64,000 bases of DNA from Acidiphilium sp. (lineage in GTDB: Bacteria; Pseudomonadota; Alphaproteobacteria; Acetobacterales; Acetobacteraceae). How positions within the stretch are numbered: position 1 is the first letter of the stretch; each line of letters begins with the position of its first letter. This document shows positions 26,673-35,620 of the stretch, piece by piece. The stretch spans positions 1 to 64,000 of the forward strand of contig JAQTXH010000008.1 in assembly GCA_028688905.1 (NCBI GenBank). Reading direction: 5' to 3'. Both the position numbers and the translations under genes were made by a program. The notes under the pieces were generated by a model that was not told the origin of the DNA, did no database searches, and saw only the letters and a list, made by a program, of their open reading frames with translations.

Positions 26673-26791
26673 ATCCTATTCCGACCGACGGTGGGGAGAA
26701 ATTTGCGCTTAATCATGCTGAACCTCGTTTCAATCGATCGACCGAATACGAGGATCATGGAAGAGAGAAGCCAGACGCGATCCCCGCATCA

Positions 26792-26895
26792 AACGCTCTC
26801 CCGGGCTTTTATCCCGCCGTGTACCGTCAGGATGTCTCCCTGATGGTTGAAGCTCTCGGACCAGCACCGAAGTTGTATTTCGGCCGGAACCCTAG
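26792..26895 (-). promoter_or_regulatory. guanidine-I (ykkC) riboswitch 2
   Basis: On the minus strand the same ordered blocks appear: CTAGGGTTCCGG, CTGGTCCGAGAG, a CATCAGGGAGACATCCTGACGG-like arm, and ACACGGCGGGATAAAAGCCC followed by GGGAGA. The conserved core is identical to riboswitch 1 apart from one C/T, while the P1-P2 loop and variable arm differ, so it is not a recent duplicate. The downstream GCGTTTGATGCGGGGATCGC also resembles the sequence after riboswitch 1. It heads the metallophosphoesterase-permease-ligase operon. Confidence 0.93.
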
Positions 26896-27051
26896 CCCGT
26901 CACTCTGTTAGCAAATTCCGTGCCATATCGATCAGAGTAGGAAAGATCTGGCTTATCCGACTTATGTCTGCCGTTTTAATCAACCAAAAAAGTAGTGATG
27001 ATCAACATATGATCGTTTATCTGTAGTTTTCTAGATCAAAATGGCTACGTT

Positions 27052-27258
27052 TTAATCAGCAGGATTATTAGGTTCGATAAGCTCCCGCAACATTCGATGT
27101 TTCGCGCGCCAAAACGGGTCAAATTGCGTCCATTCCTGTCCCCACCATTCCGAGTAAGAAGGACAACGGTCTGGGTCGATTCTTGACAACATCAGATCGG
27201 TCGATATCACAACGCACAAATATGACAGTTTGCCTCGAGCAACGATCCTTGGATGCAT
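27052..27258 (-). CDS. hypothetical protein, low support
   Basis: A 68-codon frame with ATG 27258 and the acidic, Trp-rich end SYSEWWGQEWTQFDPFW. I recognise no family. The ribosome binding site is weak and the surrounding DNA is AT-richer. It may be a small cargo gene or chance. Confidence 0.3.
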   Translation of the reverse strand: MHPRIVARGKLSYLCVVISTDLMLSRIDPDRCPSYSEWWGQEWTQFDPFWRAKHRMLRELIEPNNPAD

Positions 27259-27413
27259 CCATGCTGCACCCTTGACTTACTTTTTTGTGCCCCTTACGGA
27301 GTCAGGGGGCACGATTGAACGCGTTTTTATAGTAAGGGATTGCTTGTCCGCGATAGGCCGATCCAGACCCTGGGCAAACTAAACGCTGAGTTCGGTTTGC
27401 GCTATATCGACCC

Positions 27414-28104
27414 CTAGCTTCCGCCAAGATAGCGCTGGATGAACTGCCGAGCCCGTTCGGTCGCCGGCGCGGTGAAGAACTCTTCCGGTTCTCCGACTTC
27501 GATGATCCTGCCCTGATCGAGCAGCACGACTCGGTAGGCGACGGCGCGAGCGAAGCTCATTTCATGGGTGACGACCAGCATGGTGTAGCCGTCGCGTGCG
27601 AGGTCCCGCATGACTGCCAAGACCTTGCCAACCAATTCAGGGTCGAGGGCGCTCGTTGGCTCGTCGAACAAGAGGATGTAAGGGCGCATCGCGAGAGCGC
27701 GGGCGATGCCAACGCGCTGCTTCTGTCCGCCGGACAGACGTGCTGGGAAGGCATCCTTCTTCGCCAACAGACCAACGCGGTCGAGCAGAGCCTCGGCTTC
27801 GACGCGGACCTCTCGGGCGGGGCGACGCTGCACGTGGACAGGCGCCTCCATCACGTTGCCAAGCACCGTGAGGTGCGGCCATAGCGCGAAATGCTGGAAC
27901 ACCATTCCCATCCGCGTGCGGATGGCGGAGAGTTCAGAGTCTGACATCCTTACATGGCTGCCAGGACGGAAGCCGATGCGCAGGCCGGCAAGGTGGATAT
28001 CACCCGTATCCGGGGGTTCCAGCCAGTTAATGCAACGCAACAAGGTGGACTTACCCGAGCCCGACGGGCCAAGGATGCAGATCAGCGTTGGTGCACTCGA
28101 CTCG
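27414..28104 (-). pseudogene. amino-acid ABC transporter ATPase, 5' end removed by IS5
   Basis: A polar amino-acid ABC transporter ATP-binding subunit (GlnQ/HisP type). Walker A GPSGSGKSTLLRC, Q-loop MVFQHFALWPHLT, signature LSGGQKQRVGIARAL, Walker B ILLFDEPTSALDP, and the switch His in VVTHEMSF are all present. The first residues before LICILGPSG are lost at about 28104, where an IS5-family element starts. The frame continues into IS sequence up to 28202. The permease and binding-protein genes of the transporter are not in the window. Confidence 0.85.
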
Positions 28105-29155
28105 GCTCGGGTATGGTAGGAATCCCTCCTCTCTGGTTCTGATTGTTCCGATGCTGCACAAACACAACGCCGACCGCCGTCACCATATTCCGAAGATGTC
28201 ATTCAAGGTGCAGAACTGGCCTGCCTACGAAGCGGGGTTGCGTCGGCGTGGCAGCCTGACGTTGTGGATTGATGAGGCCTCGTTGGAAAGCTGGCAGACG
28301 ATCGGGCCGAGCGGGCAGGCCCGGTATATGGAAGCGGCCATCCAGACCAGCCTGATGTTGCGCACAGCGTTCAAACTGGCGTTACGCCAGACCGAGGGCT
28401 TGAAGACATCGGTGCTGACGTTGATGGGACTGACGCTTTCGGTGCCTGATCACACCACGGTCATCCGCCGGGCGGTGGCGTTGCCGGTGATCCAGCCAGC
28501 ACAAATCCCGCAGGGTCCGTTGCACGTGTTGATCGACAGCACCGGCCTGCAGATCTACGGAGCGGGCCAATGGTTGGAGGCAAAGCATGGCGCAAAGTCA
28601 CGCCGGTCATGGCGAAATCTGCATCTGGCAGTCGACGCTGCCAGCGGCATGATCGTGGCGCAGACGCTGACGGATCAGGACGTCGACGATCCGTCCCAGG
28701 TCGGCTCGCTGCTCGATCAGATAGAATGTCCGATTGGTCGGGTGACTGCGGACGGTGCTTATGATGGCGCACCGACCTACCAGACAATCGCGCAGCACGG
28801 CGATGACATCGAGGTTGTGATACCACCACACGCGACGGCTATCCCCAGCGGCGAACCCGATTCACCAACCCAGAGAGATCGCCATTTGGCGATCATCGCG
28901 GAACAGGGTCGACTGGCTTGGCAGGCCAAGACGGGTTACGGTCAACGGTCTTTAATCGAAACGACAATGGGCCGCTACAAGACGCAGATCGGACCGCGGC
29001 TGCGAGTCCGTGGTTTTGCAGCACAACAGTCCGAAGCTGCCATCGGCGTGGTCGTGCTCAACCGAATGTTGGTGGCCGGACGCCCGGATTCTGTCCGTCG
29101 CCTGACCGTCCACCGGATAGCCTCTTTGGGATTGGGATCATCTCACACTCCGTCT
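28105..29155 (+). mobile_element. IS5-family insertion sequence
   Basis: The transposase gene at 28151 is bounded on the left by the truncated ABC ATPase (about 28105) and on the right by the ATCATCTCACACTCC-type end near 29155. The ends are imperfect inverted repeats (GGNNTG...ATCCC). Exact borders and target duplication could not be fixed by eye. Confidence 0.65.
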
Positions 29156-29182
29156 AGAAGTGCATGTGTGGACGGCCCGTGA
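28151..29182 (+). CDS. IS5-family transposase
   Basis: A 343-residue IS4/IS5-superfamily DDE transposase. HVLIDSTGLQIYGAGQWLE holds the first Asp, GRVTADGAYDG the second, and YGQRSLIETTMGRYKTQIG the Glu (Y-(2)-R-(3)-E-(6)-K). ATG 28151 (MLHKHNADRRHH) matches the usual N-terminus. An upstream frame to 28088 is not needed. The final ten or so residues lie at or past the probable IS end. The gene appears intact. A related N-terminal fragment occurs at 33.6-33.9 kb. Confidence 0.9.
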   Translation: MLHKHNADRRHHIPKMSFKVQNWPAYEAGLRRRGSLTLWIDEASLESWQTIGPSGQARYMEAAIQTSLMLRTAFKLALRQTEGLKTSVLTLMGLTLSVPDHTTVIRRAVALPVIQPAQIPQGPLHVLIDSTGLQIYGAGQWLEAKHGAKSRRSWRNLHLAVDAASGMIVAQTLTDQDVDDPSQVGSLLDQIECPIGRVTADGAYDGAPTYQTIAQHGDDIEVVIPPHATAIPSGEPDSPTQRDRHLAIIAEQGRLAWQAKTGYGQRSLIETTMGRYKTQIGPRLRVRGFAAQQSEAAIGVVVLNRMLVAGRPDSVRRLTVHRIASLGLGSSHTPSRSACVDGP

Positions 29183-29501
29183 GGTTCAAGTATGACTTTG
29201 CAAGATTTAATGACGGTTCGAATGCGGTCATGTGTCCGGCCTCTTCTCGCGGTATCACAACCGCCGGCCTAGCTAGGTTCCGCGAACGGCATCCAAACAG
29301 ATGGGCGGTATCAAGATATACCACGGGCCAGCACGGATTTTGTCGTTCGTCGGTTCGACCGATCACTATCTCTTGCAACGTTCTTGAACCTCTCGGCACC
29401 GGCGCGCCCAGAGCAGGCGACGAATGACGACGCCCCTCAAGGACGCTTGCAAATCGGCGATATGCCGATATATGCAGGGCGTATCGCCCGGAGTTTTCAC
29501 C

Positions 29502-29882
29502 ATGAATACACCATTGACCGGTCTGGATGCTGTCCGTGAAATCAGGAGCGGTCTGCCCGTCGACCGGGTTGATGAGGCGATCCGCAATGGATTGGTGACA
29601 GCCATTGAAGTTGACCAGATTGCGGTGCCACGGAAGACACTGGCGCACCGCCGGCAGATTGGACGCTTGTCGGTCGAGCAATCGGATCGTTTTGCTCGGT
29701 TGCTCCGGATCATTGCAACGGCGGAGGATGTATTTGCCAACCGCGAAAAGGCCGCGAAGTGGCTCAGGCGTCCGACTACGGTCCTTGACGGCCAGGCTCC
29801 CCTGCAATTGCTGGATACGGATGCCGGCGCGAGGGAGGTCGAATTCCTGTTGACCCGGATTGCTCATGGCATTGCTGCTTGA
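29502..29882 (+). CDS. Xre/MbcA/ParS-type antitoxin
   Basis: A 126-residue antitoxin of the RES-associated Xre family (DUF2384). It has an N-terminal helical part (GLDAVREIRSGLPVDRVDEAI), then RRQIGRLSVEQSDRFARLLRII, and the C-terminal toxin-binding domain AEDVFANREKAAKWLRRPT. ATG 29502 has GGAG nine bases upstream. The stop overlaps the TTG start of the RES toxin by four bases. The antitoxin blocks the toxin active site and normally represses the pair. Confidence 0.88.
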   Translation: MNTPLTGLDAVREIRSGLPVDRVDEAIRNGLVTAIEVDQIAVPRKTLAHRRQIGRLSVEQSDRFARLLRIIATAEDVFANREKAAKWLRRPTTVLDGQAPLQLLDTDAGAREVEFLLTRIAHGIAA

Positions 29883-30316
29883 TCGCGGTCTGGCGGATTA
29901 CGAAGCGGCGGTATGCGGATTTGTCCGGCACCGGTGCCAAACTGGCCGGTGGTCGCTGGAACTCCCCGGGGGTAGCGGTTGTTTACTGCGCCGATCATTC
30001 GGCCCTGGCGGCTCTGGAAGTCAGGGTACACCTTGATCTGCCCCCTGAACTTTTGCCCGATGACTTCGTGTTGATGAAGATCGAATTGCCGGATGAGCCA
30101 CCCGAGGAAATCAGAGCGATTCCGCCCGATCCGAGGGTTTTCGGGGATCATTGGATAGCACTGGGCCGAATGGCTGTGCTGCGTGTGCCGTCGATCCTTG
30201 TGCCGGATGCATTCAATTATCTGCTGAACCCGGTCCATCCGAATGCAGCGAATGCCAAGCCGACCGACATCAGGCCGTTTTCTTTCGACGCTCGACTGTG
30301 GAGCGGACCGACCTGA
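29879..30316 (+). CDS. RES-domain toxin
   Basis: A 145-residue RES toxin, a family that degrades NAD+ in toxin-antitoxin pairs. The conserved Arg in AVWRITK, the GAKLAGGRWNSPG block and the YCADHSALAALEV segment with the catalytic Glu are all present. The start is TTG 29879, overlapping the antitoxin stop. Length and gene order are normal for a type II RES-Xre pair, a plasmid-stabilisation type module. Confidence 0.9.
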   Translation: MIAVWRITKRRYADLSGTGAKLAGGRWNSPGVAVVYCADHSALAALEVRVHLDLPPELLPDDFVLMKIELPDEPPEEIRAIPPDPRVFGDHWIALGRMAVLRVPSILVPDAFNYLLNPVHPNAANAKPTDIRPFSFDARLWSGPT

Positions 30317-30594
30317 GGATTGCTCGCGGATTCGCTCGGACCAGGCAGACGGCGACCTCGATCAGCGATTGGACACCCAACACGTTTTCTGCTTCTGACC
30401 GACATCACCGCTGTCCCGGATTTCGGCAGGTGTGAAACCGACCGCGCCGTGCCCCCGTCCTGTAAGTGATGGCTCCTTTCGATGACCCATCCATCCAATC
30501 TCGGTCTCGGCCACCCGCCAGATCACGACTGAAGGCTCCCCCTTCATCCACCACCCTATTCGCCTGATGAATAGCCCCCTTGCTCGCCTTCTAT

Positions 30595-30609
30595 GTTCCA
30601 CATATGTTC
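30595..30609 (+). promoter_or_regulatory. alphaproteobacterial SOS (LexA) box
   Basis: GTTC-CACATAT-GTTC fits the GTTC-N7-GTTC LexA site of alphaproteobacteria. It lies 27 bases before the UmuD-like start, in an otherwise gene-free stretch (30317-30635), and so predicts DNA-damage induction of the umu cassette. Confidence 0.8.
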
Positions 30610-30635
30610 GCGTCCGCTGATCGAGGAGCGACGCG

Positions 30636-31019
30636 ATGAGTTTTGCAGGTAGTTTTAACGGGGGGAACACCACCGGGTTTGCATCGCCGGCCGCCGATAG
30701 TCTGGAAGGACCGATCGATCTGGCTGAAATCCTGGATCTGCGCCACGCCAACCGTTATCCGGTGCGGGTTTCCGGTGAAGCGCTGATCGAACGGGGCATT
30801 CTGCCGGGCGATATCCTGATCGCGGATGCGGCGGCACCTCCGGCGCACGGCAAAGTGGCGATCGTCATGGTTCATGGCGAGGTTCTGGTGGCGCAACTGG
30901 CCTATCGCGGGGGCGAATGGTGGTTGCGCCCCGGGCGGATGGGGGATGTCGGTCAGGTGGTCCCCGACGATGCTGAAATCTGGGCGATCGTGAGCGGTCT
31001 GGTGCGGACCAGCGTCTGA
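30636..31019 (+). CDS. umuD: UmuD-like protein lacking the Ser-Lys dyad
   Basis: A 127-residue LexA/UmuD-fold protein (peptidase S24-like). The alignment to UmuD is clear over YPVRVSGEALIERGILPGDILIAD and AHGKVAIVMVHGEVLVAQL, but the Ser of the GDSM motif is Ala (GEAL), and the Lys of TVK is Ala (LVAQL). It therefore cannot self-cleave. The N-terminal arm is also short, so it may act constitutively like cleaved UmuD'. It sits immediately upstream of umuC, behind an SOS box. Confidence 0.8.
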   Translation: MSFAGSFNGGNTTGFASPAADSLEGPIDLAEILDLRHANRYPVRVSGEALIERGILPGDILIADAAAPPAHGKVAIVMVHGEVLVAQLAYRGGEWWLRPGRMGDVGQVVPDDAEIWAIVSGLVRTSV

Positions 31020-31046
31020 GCGTCGCAGCAGGAGAGATCACGCCTG

Positions 31047-32309
31047 ATGGCGATGTACGGCCTGATCGATGGCAATTCGTTCTATTGCTCCTGCGAGCAG
31101 GCGTTCGATCCCGCGTTGCGGGACAAGCCGGTGGTGGTCCTGTCGAACAACGACGGCTGCGTGATCGCACGCTCGGCGCTCGCCAAGGCGGTCGGCATCA
31201 AGATGGGGGATCCATGGCATCTGATCCGCCGACGCCCGGAATTGAGCCAGGTGGTCGCAAAATCGTCCAATTATTCGCACTACGGTGATCTCAGCCGGCG
31301 CGTGTTCGAAATTCTTGGCACGCATGTCCAGCGTCTCGAACCCTATTCGATCGACGAAACCTTCCTCGATCTGTCACCTGTCAGCGGCGACCTCATAGAC
31401 TTCTGCCAGATGCTGCGTGGCATGGTCCGCCAGATCGCCAAGATCCCGACCTGTGTCGGGATCGGCCCGACCAAGACGATCGCGAAGATGGCCAACAAGA
31501 TCGCTAAATCCCATTCCGAACTGAACGGGGTGTGCGACCTACGCGACGAGGCGGCGCGCGCGGCGCTGTATCAGGATTTCCGGATTGGTGAGGTCTGGGG
31601 GATCGGCGGCAAGGCCGCGGAGAGGCTCGCTGGCAGCGGCATTCGAACTGTCGCGGATTTCCTGCGGCTCGATCCGCGCAAAGTGCGCGACATGATGTCT
31701 GTGGTGGGTGCCCGGGTGCAGGCGGAATTGCGGGGCGTATCGTGCCTGTCGCTGTCGCTGATGGCACCGCAGCGCAAGGGCATCGCGGTGACGCGTAGTT
31801 TCGGCATGCCGATCACCGATTGGGGGACGATGCGCGAGGCGGTTGCATCCTACGCGACCCGCGCCGGCGAGAAATTGCGTGAGCATGGGTTGCTAGCCAG
31901 CACGATGACGGTTCTGCTCCACACCAACCCGCACAATGGTGATCCCTGGTACAGCAATCAGCGCTCGGCCCGGATCGAGGCCACGAACGATACGACGTCG
32001 CTGATCGGTGAGGCAATCCGCATGCTGGAGCCGATGTGGCGCGCGGGGTTTCGGTATTCGAAGGCGGGTATCATGCTCGGCGAATTGATCGATGTCGGCA
32101 GTCAACCGGTTTCGCTGTTCCCGACCAAGGATCCGGTCCGGTCGGCGCGGGCGATGGCGGCGCTGGATGTCGTCAATGCCCGGTTCGGTCGCGACACCTT
32201 GCGCCCGCTGGCGACGGGGATTTCACGCAGCTGGACGGCCAAGGCGATGAATTTGTCGCCCCACTACACGACGCGGATTGGGGAGATCCTGGTTGGAACC
32301 GCCTATTGA
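31047..32309 (+). CDS. umuC: DNA polymerase V catalytic subunit UmuC
   Basis: A 420-residue Y-family translesion polymerase. The palm has GLIDGNSFYCSCEQ (catalytic Asp), then YSIDETFLDLS (second acidic pair). The HhH region is VWGIGGKAAERLAGSG, and a little-finger domain follows. ATG 31047 has AGGAGAG upstream. The second ATG at 31053 is also possible. It is the second gene of an SOS-controlled umuDC cassette followed by a DEDDh exonuclease gene. Such plasmid cassettes raise mutation rates after DNA damage. Confidence 0.93.
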   Translation: MAMYGLIDGNSFYCSCEQAFDPALRDKPVVVLSNNDGCVIARSALAKAVGIKMGDPWHLIRRRPELSQVVAKSSNYSHYGDLSRRVFEILGTHVQRLEPYSIDETFLDLSPVSGDLIDFCQMLRGMVRQIAKIPTCVGIGPTKTIAKMANKIAKSHSELNGVCDLRDEAARAALYQDFRIGEVWGIGGKAAERLAGSGIRTVADFLRLDPRKVRDMMSVVGARVQAELRGVSCLSLSLMAPQRKGIAVTRSFGMPITDWGTMREAVASYATRAGEKLREHGLLASTMTVLLHTNPHNGDPWYSNQRSARIEATNDTTSLIGEAIRMLEPMWRAGFRYSKAGIMLGELIDVGSQPVSLFPTKDPVRSARAMAALDVVNARFGRDTLRPLATGISRSWTAKAMNLSPHYTTRIGEILVGTAY

Positions 32310-32406
32310 GTGGACATGCTCTCGATGGTGCCGCCCGGATTGATGGCCTTGGCGGGCAACAGGGGACTATGAACCGCACGGGACGGGCATCGGGAAGGGA
32401 TGGACC

Positions 32407-33306
32407 ATGACGGAAGAGGAGGCGAAGCGGCTCGAGGAGATGGCGCTGACGCTGAGTGCCTCCGGCGTCTATCGCGTCCTGCGCAAGCTGGCACCCCGCG
32501 CACGGGTCGCGGTCGAACCCGGCACGCCAACCCGGACTGGATTATTCGTCGATGTCGAGACCACCGGCCACGACGCCGAAACCGACGAGATCATCGAGAT
32601 CGCGATCGTGCCGTTCATCTATGCGCTCGACGGCCGGATCATCGATGTCGGAGAACCCTTCCAATCATTCCGGGATCCTGGTCGCGCGATACCGCCCGAG
32701 GTCATCGCCCTGACTGGGATCACCGACGCGATGGTCGCGGACCAGACGATCGACCTGACGACGCTGGAGGGCATGGTGGCCCCTGCGGCTCTTGTCGTCG
32801 CGCATAATGCGGCGTTTGATCGTCGTTTCATCGAGCGGCTTTGTCCGGCCTTTGCGGGCAAGCCCTGGGCATGCTCGATGACGGAGGTCGATTGGGTCGC
32901 GGAGGGATTTGAGGGACTCAAACTCGCCTATCTCGCGATGGGGGCAGGGTTCTTCTATGACCGGCACCGCGCCGCGAATGATTGCCTCGCGGCGATCGAG
33001 CTGCTGGCCATGCCATTGCCGCATTCGGGCACGATTGCGATGAGCCGTTTGCTCGCGCGTGCCCGGAGCGTGACATGGCGGATCTGGGCCGAAGGCGCGC
33101 CGTTCGAGCACAAGGACGATCTGAAACGCCGGGGCTATCGCTGGAGTGGGGACGCAGGGTTTCGTCCGCGGACATGGTATATCGATGTTCCCGAAGAGAA
33201 GCAGGCCGATGAGATCGCCTATCTGAAAGCCACGGTTCTGGGCGCGGGAAAAGAACCACCGGTGCAGCGGATTACCGCCTATGACCGGTTCTCGAACCGA
33301 GGCTGA
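32407..33306 (+). CDS. DEDDh 3'-5' exonuclease (DnaQ-like)
   Basis: A 299-residue exonuclease of the DnaQ/epsilon family. ExoI FVDVETTGHD, ExoII VVAHNAAFDRRF, and ExoIII RHRAANDCLAAIEL carry the D-E-D-H-D residues, so it should be active. A C-terminal extension (about residues 210-299, with DDLKRRGYRWSGD) is seen in stand-alone DnaQ-like proteins. It lies 97 bases after umuC on the same strand. Proofreading or end-processing for the translesion polymerase is a plausible role, but unproven. Confidence 0.88.
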   Translation: MTEEEAKRLEEMALTLSASGVYRVLRKLAPRARVAVEPGTPTRTGLFVDVETTGHDAETDEIIEIAIVPFIYALDGRIIDVGEPFQSFRDPGRAIPPEVIALTGITDAMVADQTIDLTTLEGMVAPAALVVAHNAAFDRRFIERLCPAFAGKPWACSMTEVDWVAEGFEGLKLAYLAMGAGFFYDRHRAANDCLAAIELLAMPLPHSGTIAMSRLLARARSVTWRIWAEGAPFEHKDDLKRRGYRWSGDAGFRPRTWYIDVPEEKQADEIAYLKATVLGAGKEPPVQRITAYDRFSNRG

Positions 33307-33619
33307 ACTTTGAGCCGGCCAGCCTGATACTGCCAAAATGTGGGGGTGTCGTTCTCGCCTTGGATCGGCCGAACGGACCAAAATGCCGGCGAGATCGACA
33401 CATTGAACCGCACCGCTTTGCCCGATAATGCCCTTCCGCGCCTGAGATCCCCCATCACAGGAAAGTGAATCCTCGCTTCCTGTTTGCATTATGCACTTGC
33501 GATCCGACTGGCAATTCTTCTGGCCGGAGGTGGTGTGATGGATCTCGCGGTAGCCAATTCCCGATCGGACGGAGACGATGCTGCTCCGAGAGCGGGCAAA
33601 CTTCCGACCATCAATATTC
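33307..33619. other. gene-free stretch after the exonuclease
   Basis: About 310 bases between the exonuclease stop and the IS5 fragment. No convincing frame, repeat or terminator was found. It may include unrecognised debris of the broken IS5 copy. Confidence 0.4.
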
Positions 33620-33929
33620 GAGCCGCGTTGCCGCATGCCGCCCCAAGCAGGCCGGAAATGGATCGTAATGCGCCCTCGGTCTGGCGTAACGCCAGACGCA
33701 AAACCAGGCGCAGGGCCAAGCCGGTTTCGATCGCGAGATCAGAATAGACTCGCTGACCACCGCGACCAGTTCGCCTCGGCGAGCGCCAGGCTGTCACGGC
33801 TTCCTCGGTCAACCACACCGTCAAATCGCCCTGACAAACTAACACCGCATCGTATTGCGGCCAGTTTGTCACGCGGTATCTCATCTTCTTGAACTTGTGG
33901 CGGCGATCGTCGTTGATCTTGTTCGGCAT
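33620..33929 (-). pseudogene. IS5-family transposase, N-terminal fragment
   Basis: The minus-strand frame begins with MPNKINDDRRHKF and continues with YRVTNWPQYDA and LALRQTEG, aligning with the N-terminus of the IS5 transposase at 28.15 kb. It diverges after about 100 residues, so only the first third survives. The CTCGGGATGGCCCTTCC sequence just upstream (near 33945-33965) resembles the IS5 end. Confidence 0.65.
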
Positions 33930-34204
33930 GCGTCTTCCTGATGGCACTCGGGATGGCCCTTCCTCCTACTTCATTACTGAAATACCGTCATCAAGCCATC
34001 AGACTGCGAGTCAATCACAACAAAATTAACCACAGGTGTATTCATGCACCAAGGCCCTGCGAATCGGGTTGCCTACATCGAATCACAAACAACTCACAAG
34101 ATTCAAGATGTTGTGGGACGGACACTTAGGCCGGAACTTCTATTCCCGGGGTCCAACTCAAGGCTGAAGCATACCCGTTGACCTCAACAACGCCCTTCAG
34201 TGCG

Positions 34205-35620
34205 CTACCAGGTAAGCGTCACGTTGGCCGAGAGGCCACCGCCGGAGCGGTTTGACAGCTCAAGTTTGCCGCCATGAGCCTCGATGATCGCTAAAGCGAT
34301 GGCAAGACCAAGACCGCTGCCGCCGGTCTCGCGGCTTCGGGATGTTTCAAGGCGGTAGAACGGCTCGAAAACCTTGCCGAGTTCGGCATCCGGAATCCCG
34401 GGTCCATGGTCATCGATTGTCACCGCCACTCTGTGCCGGTGCGGCGTGACGGCGACGTCCGCCGAGCCGCCGTATTTGATGGCATTGTCGAGCAAATTAA
34501 CCAACGCGCGGCGCAGCGCCACCGGTTGGCAGGCTATCGTGACGGGCGCGGCCGGGGCCATTGTCACACTGCGTCCCGCATCCGCGAGATCGTTGACGAT
34601 CGCGGCTAACAATGCCGTCAGATCGATGCGCCGGCGTGGCTCAACCATCGTATCGTCGCGGGCGAAAGCGAGGGTTGCCTCGATCATCTCGTTCATCGAT
34701 GCAATCGTCGTCAGCATCCGTTCGCGCTCTTCATCGTCCTTGACATCTTCGATGCGAAGCTGAAGCAAGGTCAGCGGGGTGCGCAAGTCGTGCGAGAGCG
34801 CTGCCAGCATTCGGGTGCGGCTCTCCACCAACTGGCGCAGACGCGTCTGCATCAGGTTGAACGCATGGGCAGCTTGGCGCGTTTCCAGTGTTCCAATTTC
34901 GGCGAGTGGCGGAGCGCCCACATCGCGACCGAGCCGATCAGCCGCCTCCGCCATCGCGCCAAGCGGTGCCGTCACCCGGCGCACCGCCCAGACCGAGGCC
35001 GCGATCACGACGATGGTCATGCCGAGAAAAGCGGCGAGCAGGGGCCATGACAGGCCAAATCCGCTGGAAGGCAAAGCGGCGGCAAAAATCATCCACGCTC
35101 CATCGGGAAGTCTGATTGCGGCCCGCATCCGATGCCAAGGGGTCATCCCCGCCATCATCGCCATATCCCGCGGCGAGTGCCGATCCATCATCGCCATCAT
35201 GTTCTTTTGCCGGCGGCTCATCAGGCTCGGCACGGTTTCGACGGAGACGCTCAAACTCGCTTCGATATTTGGCGGCAATTGCGTGGCCAGATAGGCACGG
35301 ATCGTTCGCGCGTCGGCCCCCTTCGCCTGAAGCGCTGCCCAGACAGGCCGGTAGGGCGACGTGGTAATGCGCAAGGTCTCGCCGCTGGCCGCTTTGATGA
35401 GCCGACCACGCCACGCTGCCGGAGCGTCATCGAGCAGCCGCGTCACGCTCACGATCCGTTGGGTGACATCGAAAGCACCCATCGCCCGGACCACGGCAAC
35501 CTGATTGTAGGCAAGAATCGAATATCCGAGAGCCGCCGAGATTGCCAAACCTGCAAGCAGGATCAGTACGGTCTGACCGAACAATGTCGCTGGAACCAAG
35601 CGGAACCTTTGCACCATCAA
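34205..35620 (-). CDS. sensor histidine kinase
   Basis: A 471-residue membrane histidine kinase. One N-terminal and one central transmembrane helix (about residues 12-32 and 180-205) flank a periplasmic sensor region containing a Met/His-rich stretch (RRQKNMMAMMDRHSP, then MAMMAGMTPWHRM) that might sense metal. HAMP follows, then the phospho-His in ALSHDLRTPLTLL, the N box DNAIKYGG, and the G boxes DHGPGIPDAE and GGSGLGLAIA. Its start overlaps the regulator stop (ATGA). It pairs with the OmpR-type regulator and faces a divergent Spy-like gene, an arrangement of envelope or copper stress systems. Confidence 0.92.
   Translation of the reverse strand: MMVQRFRLVPATLFGQTVLILLAGLAISAALGYSILAYNQVAVVRAMGAFDVTQRIVSVTRLLDDAPAAWRGRLIKAASGETLRITTSPYRPVWAALQAKGADARTIRAYLATQLPPNIEASLSVSVETVPSLMSRRQKNMMAMMDRHSPRDMAMMAGMTPWHRMRAAIRLPDGAWMIFAAALPSSGFGLSWPLLAAFLGMTIVVIAASVWAVRRVTAPLGAMAEAADRLGRDVGAPPLAEIGTLETRQAAHAFNLMQTRLRQLVESRTRMLAALSHDLRTPLTLLQLRIEDVKDDEERERMLTTIASMNEMIEATLAFARDDTMVEPRRRIDLTALLAAIVNDLADAGRSVTMAPAAPVTIACQPVALRRALVNLLDNAIKYGGSADVAVTPHRHRVAVTIDDHGPGIPDAELGKVFEPFYRLETSRSRETGGSGLGLAIALAIIEAHGGKLELSNRSGGGLSANVTLTW

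Noticed and set aside
26792-26895. Riboswitch 2 as another ykkC subtype (ppGpp, PRPP or ADP)
   Set aside because: The ACACGG...AAAAGCCC-GGGAGA core is identical to that of riboswitch 1, which controls guanidine genes. I see none of the changes expected for the other subtypes, although only a model search can settle it.
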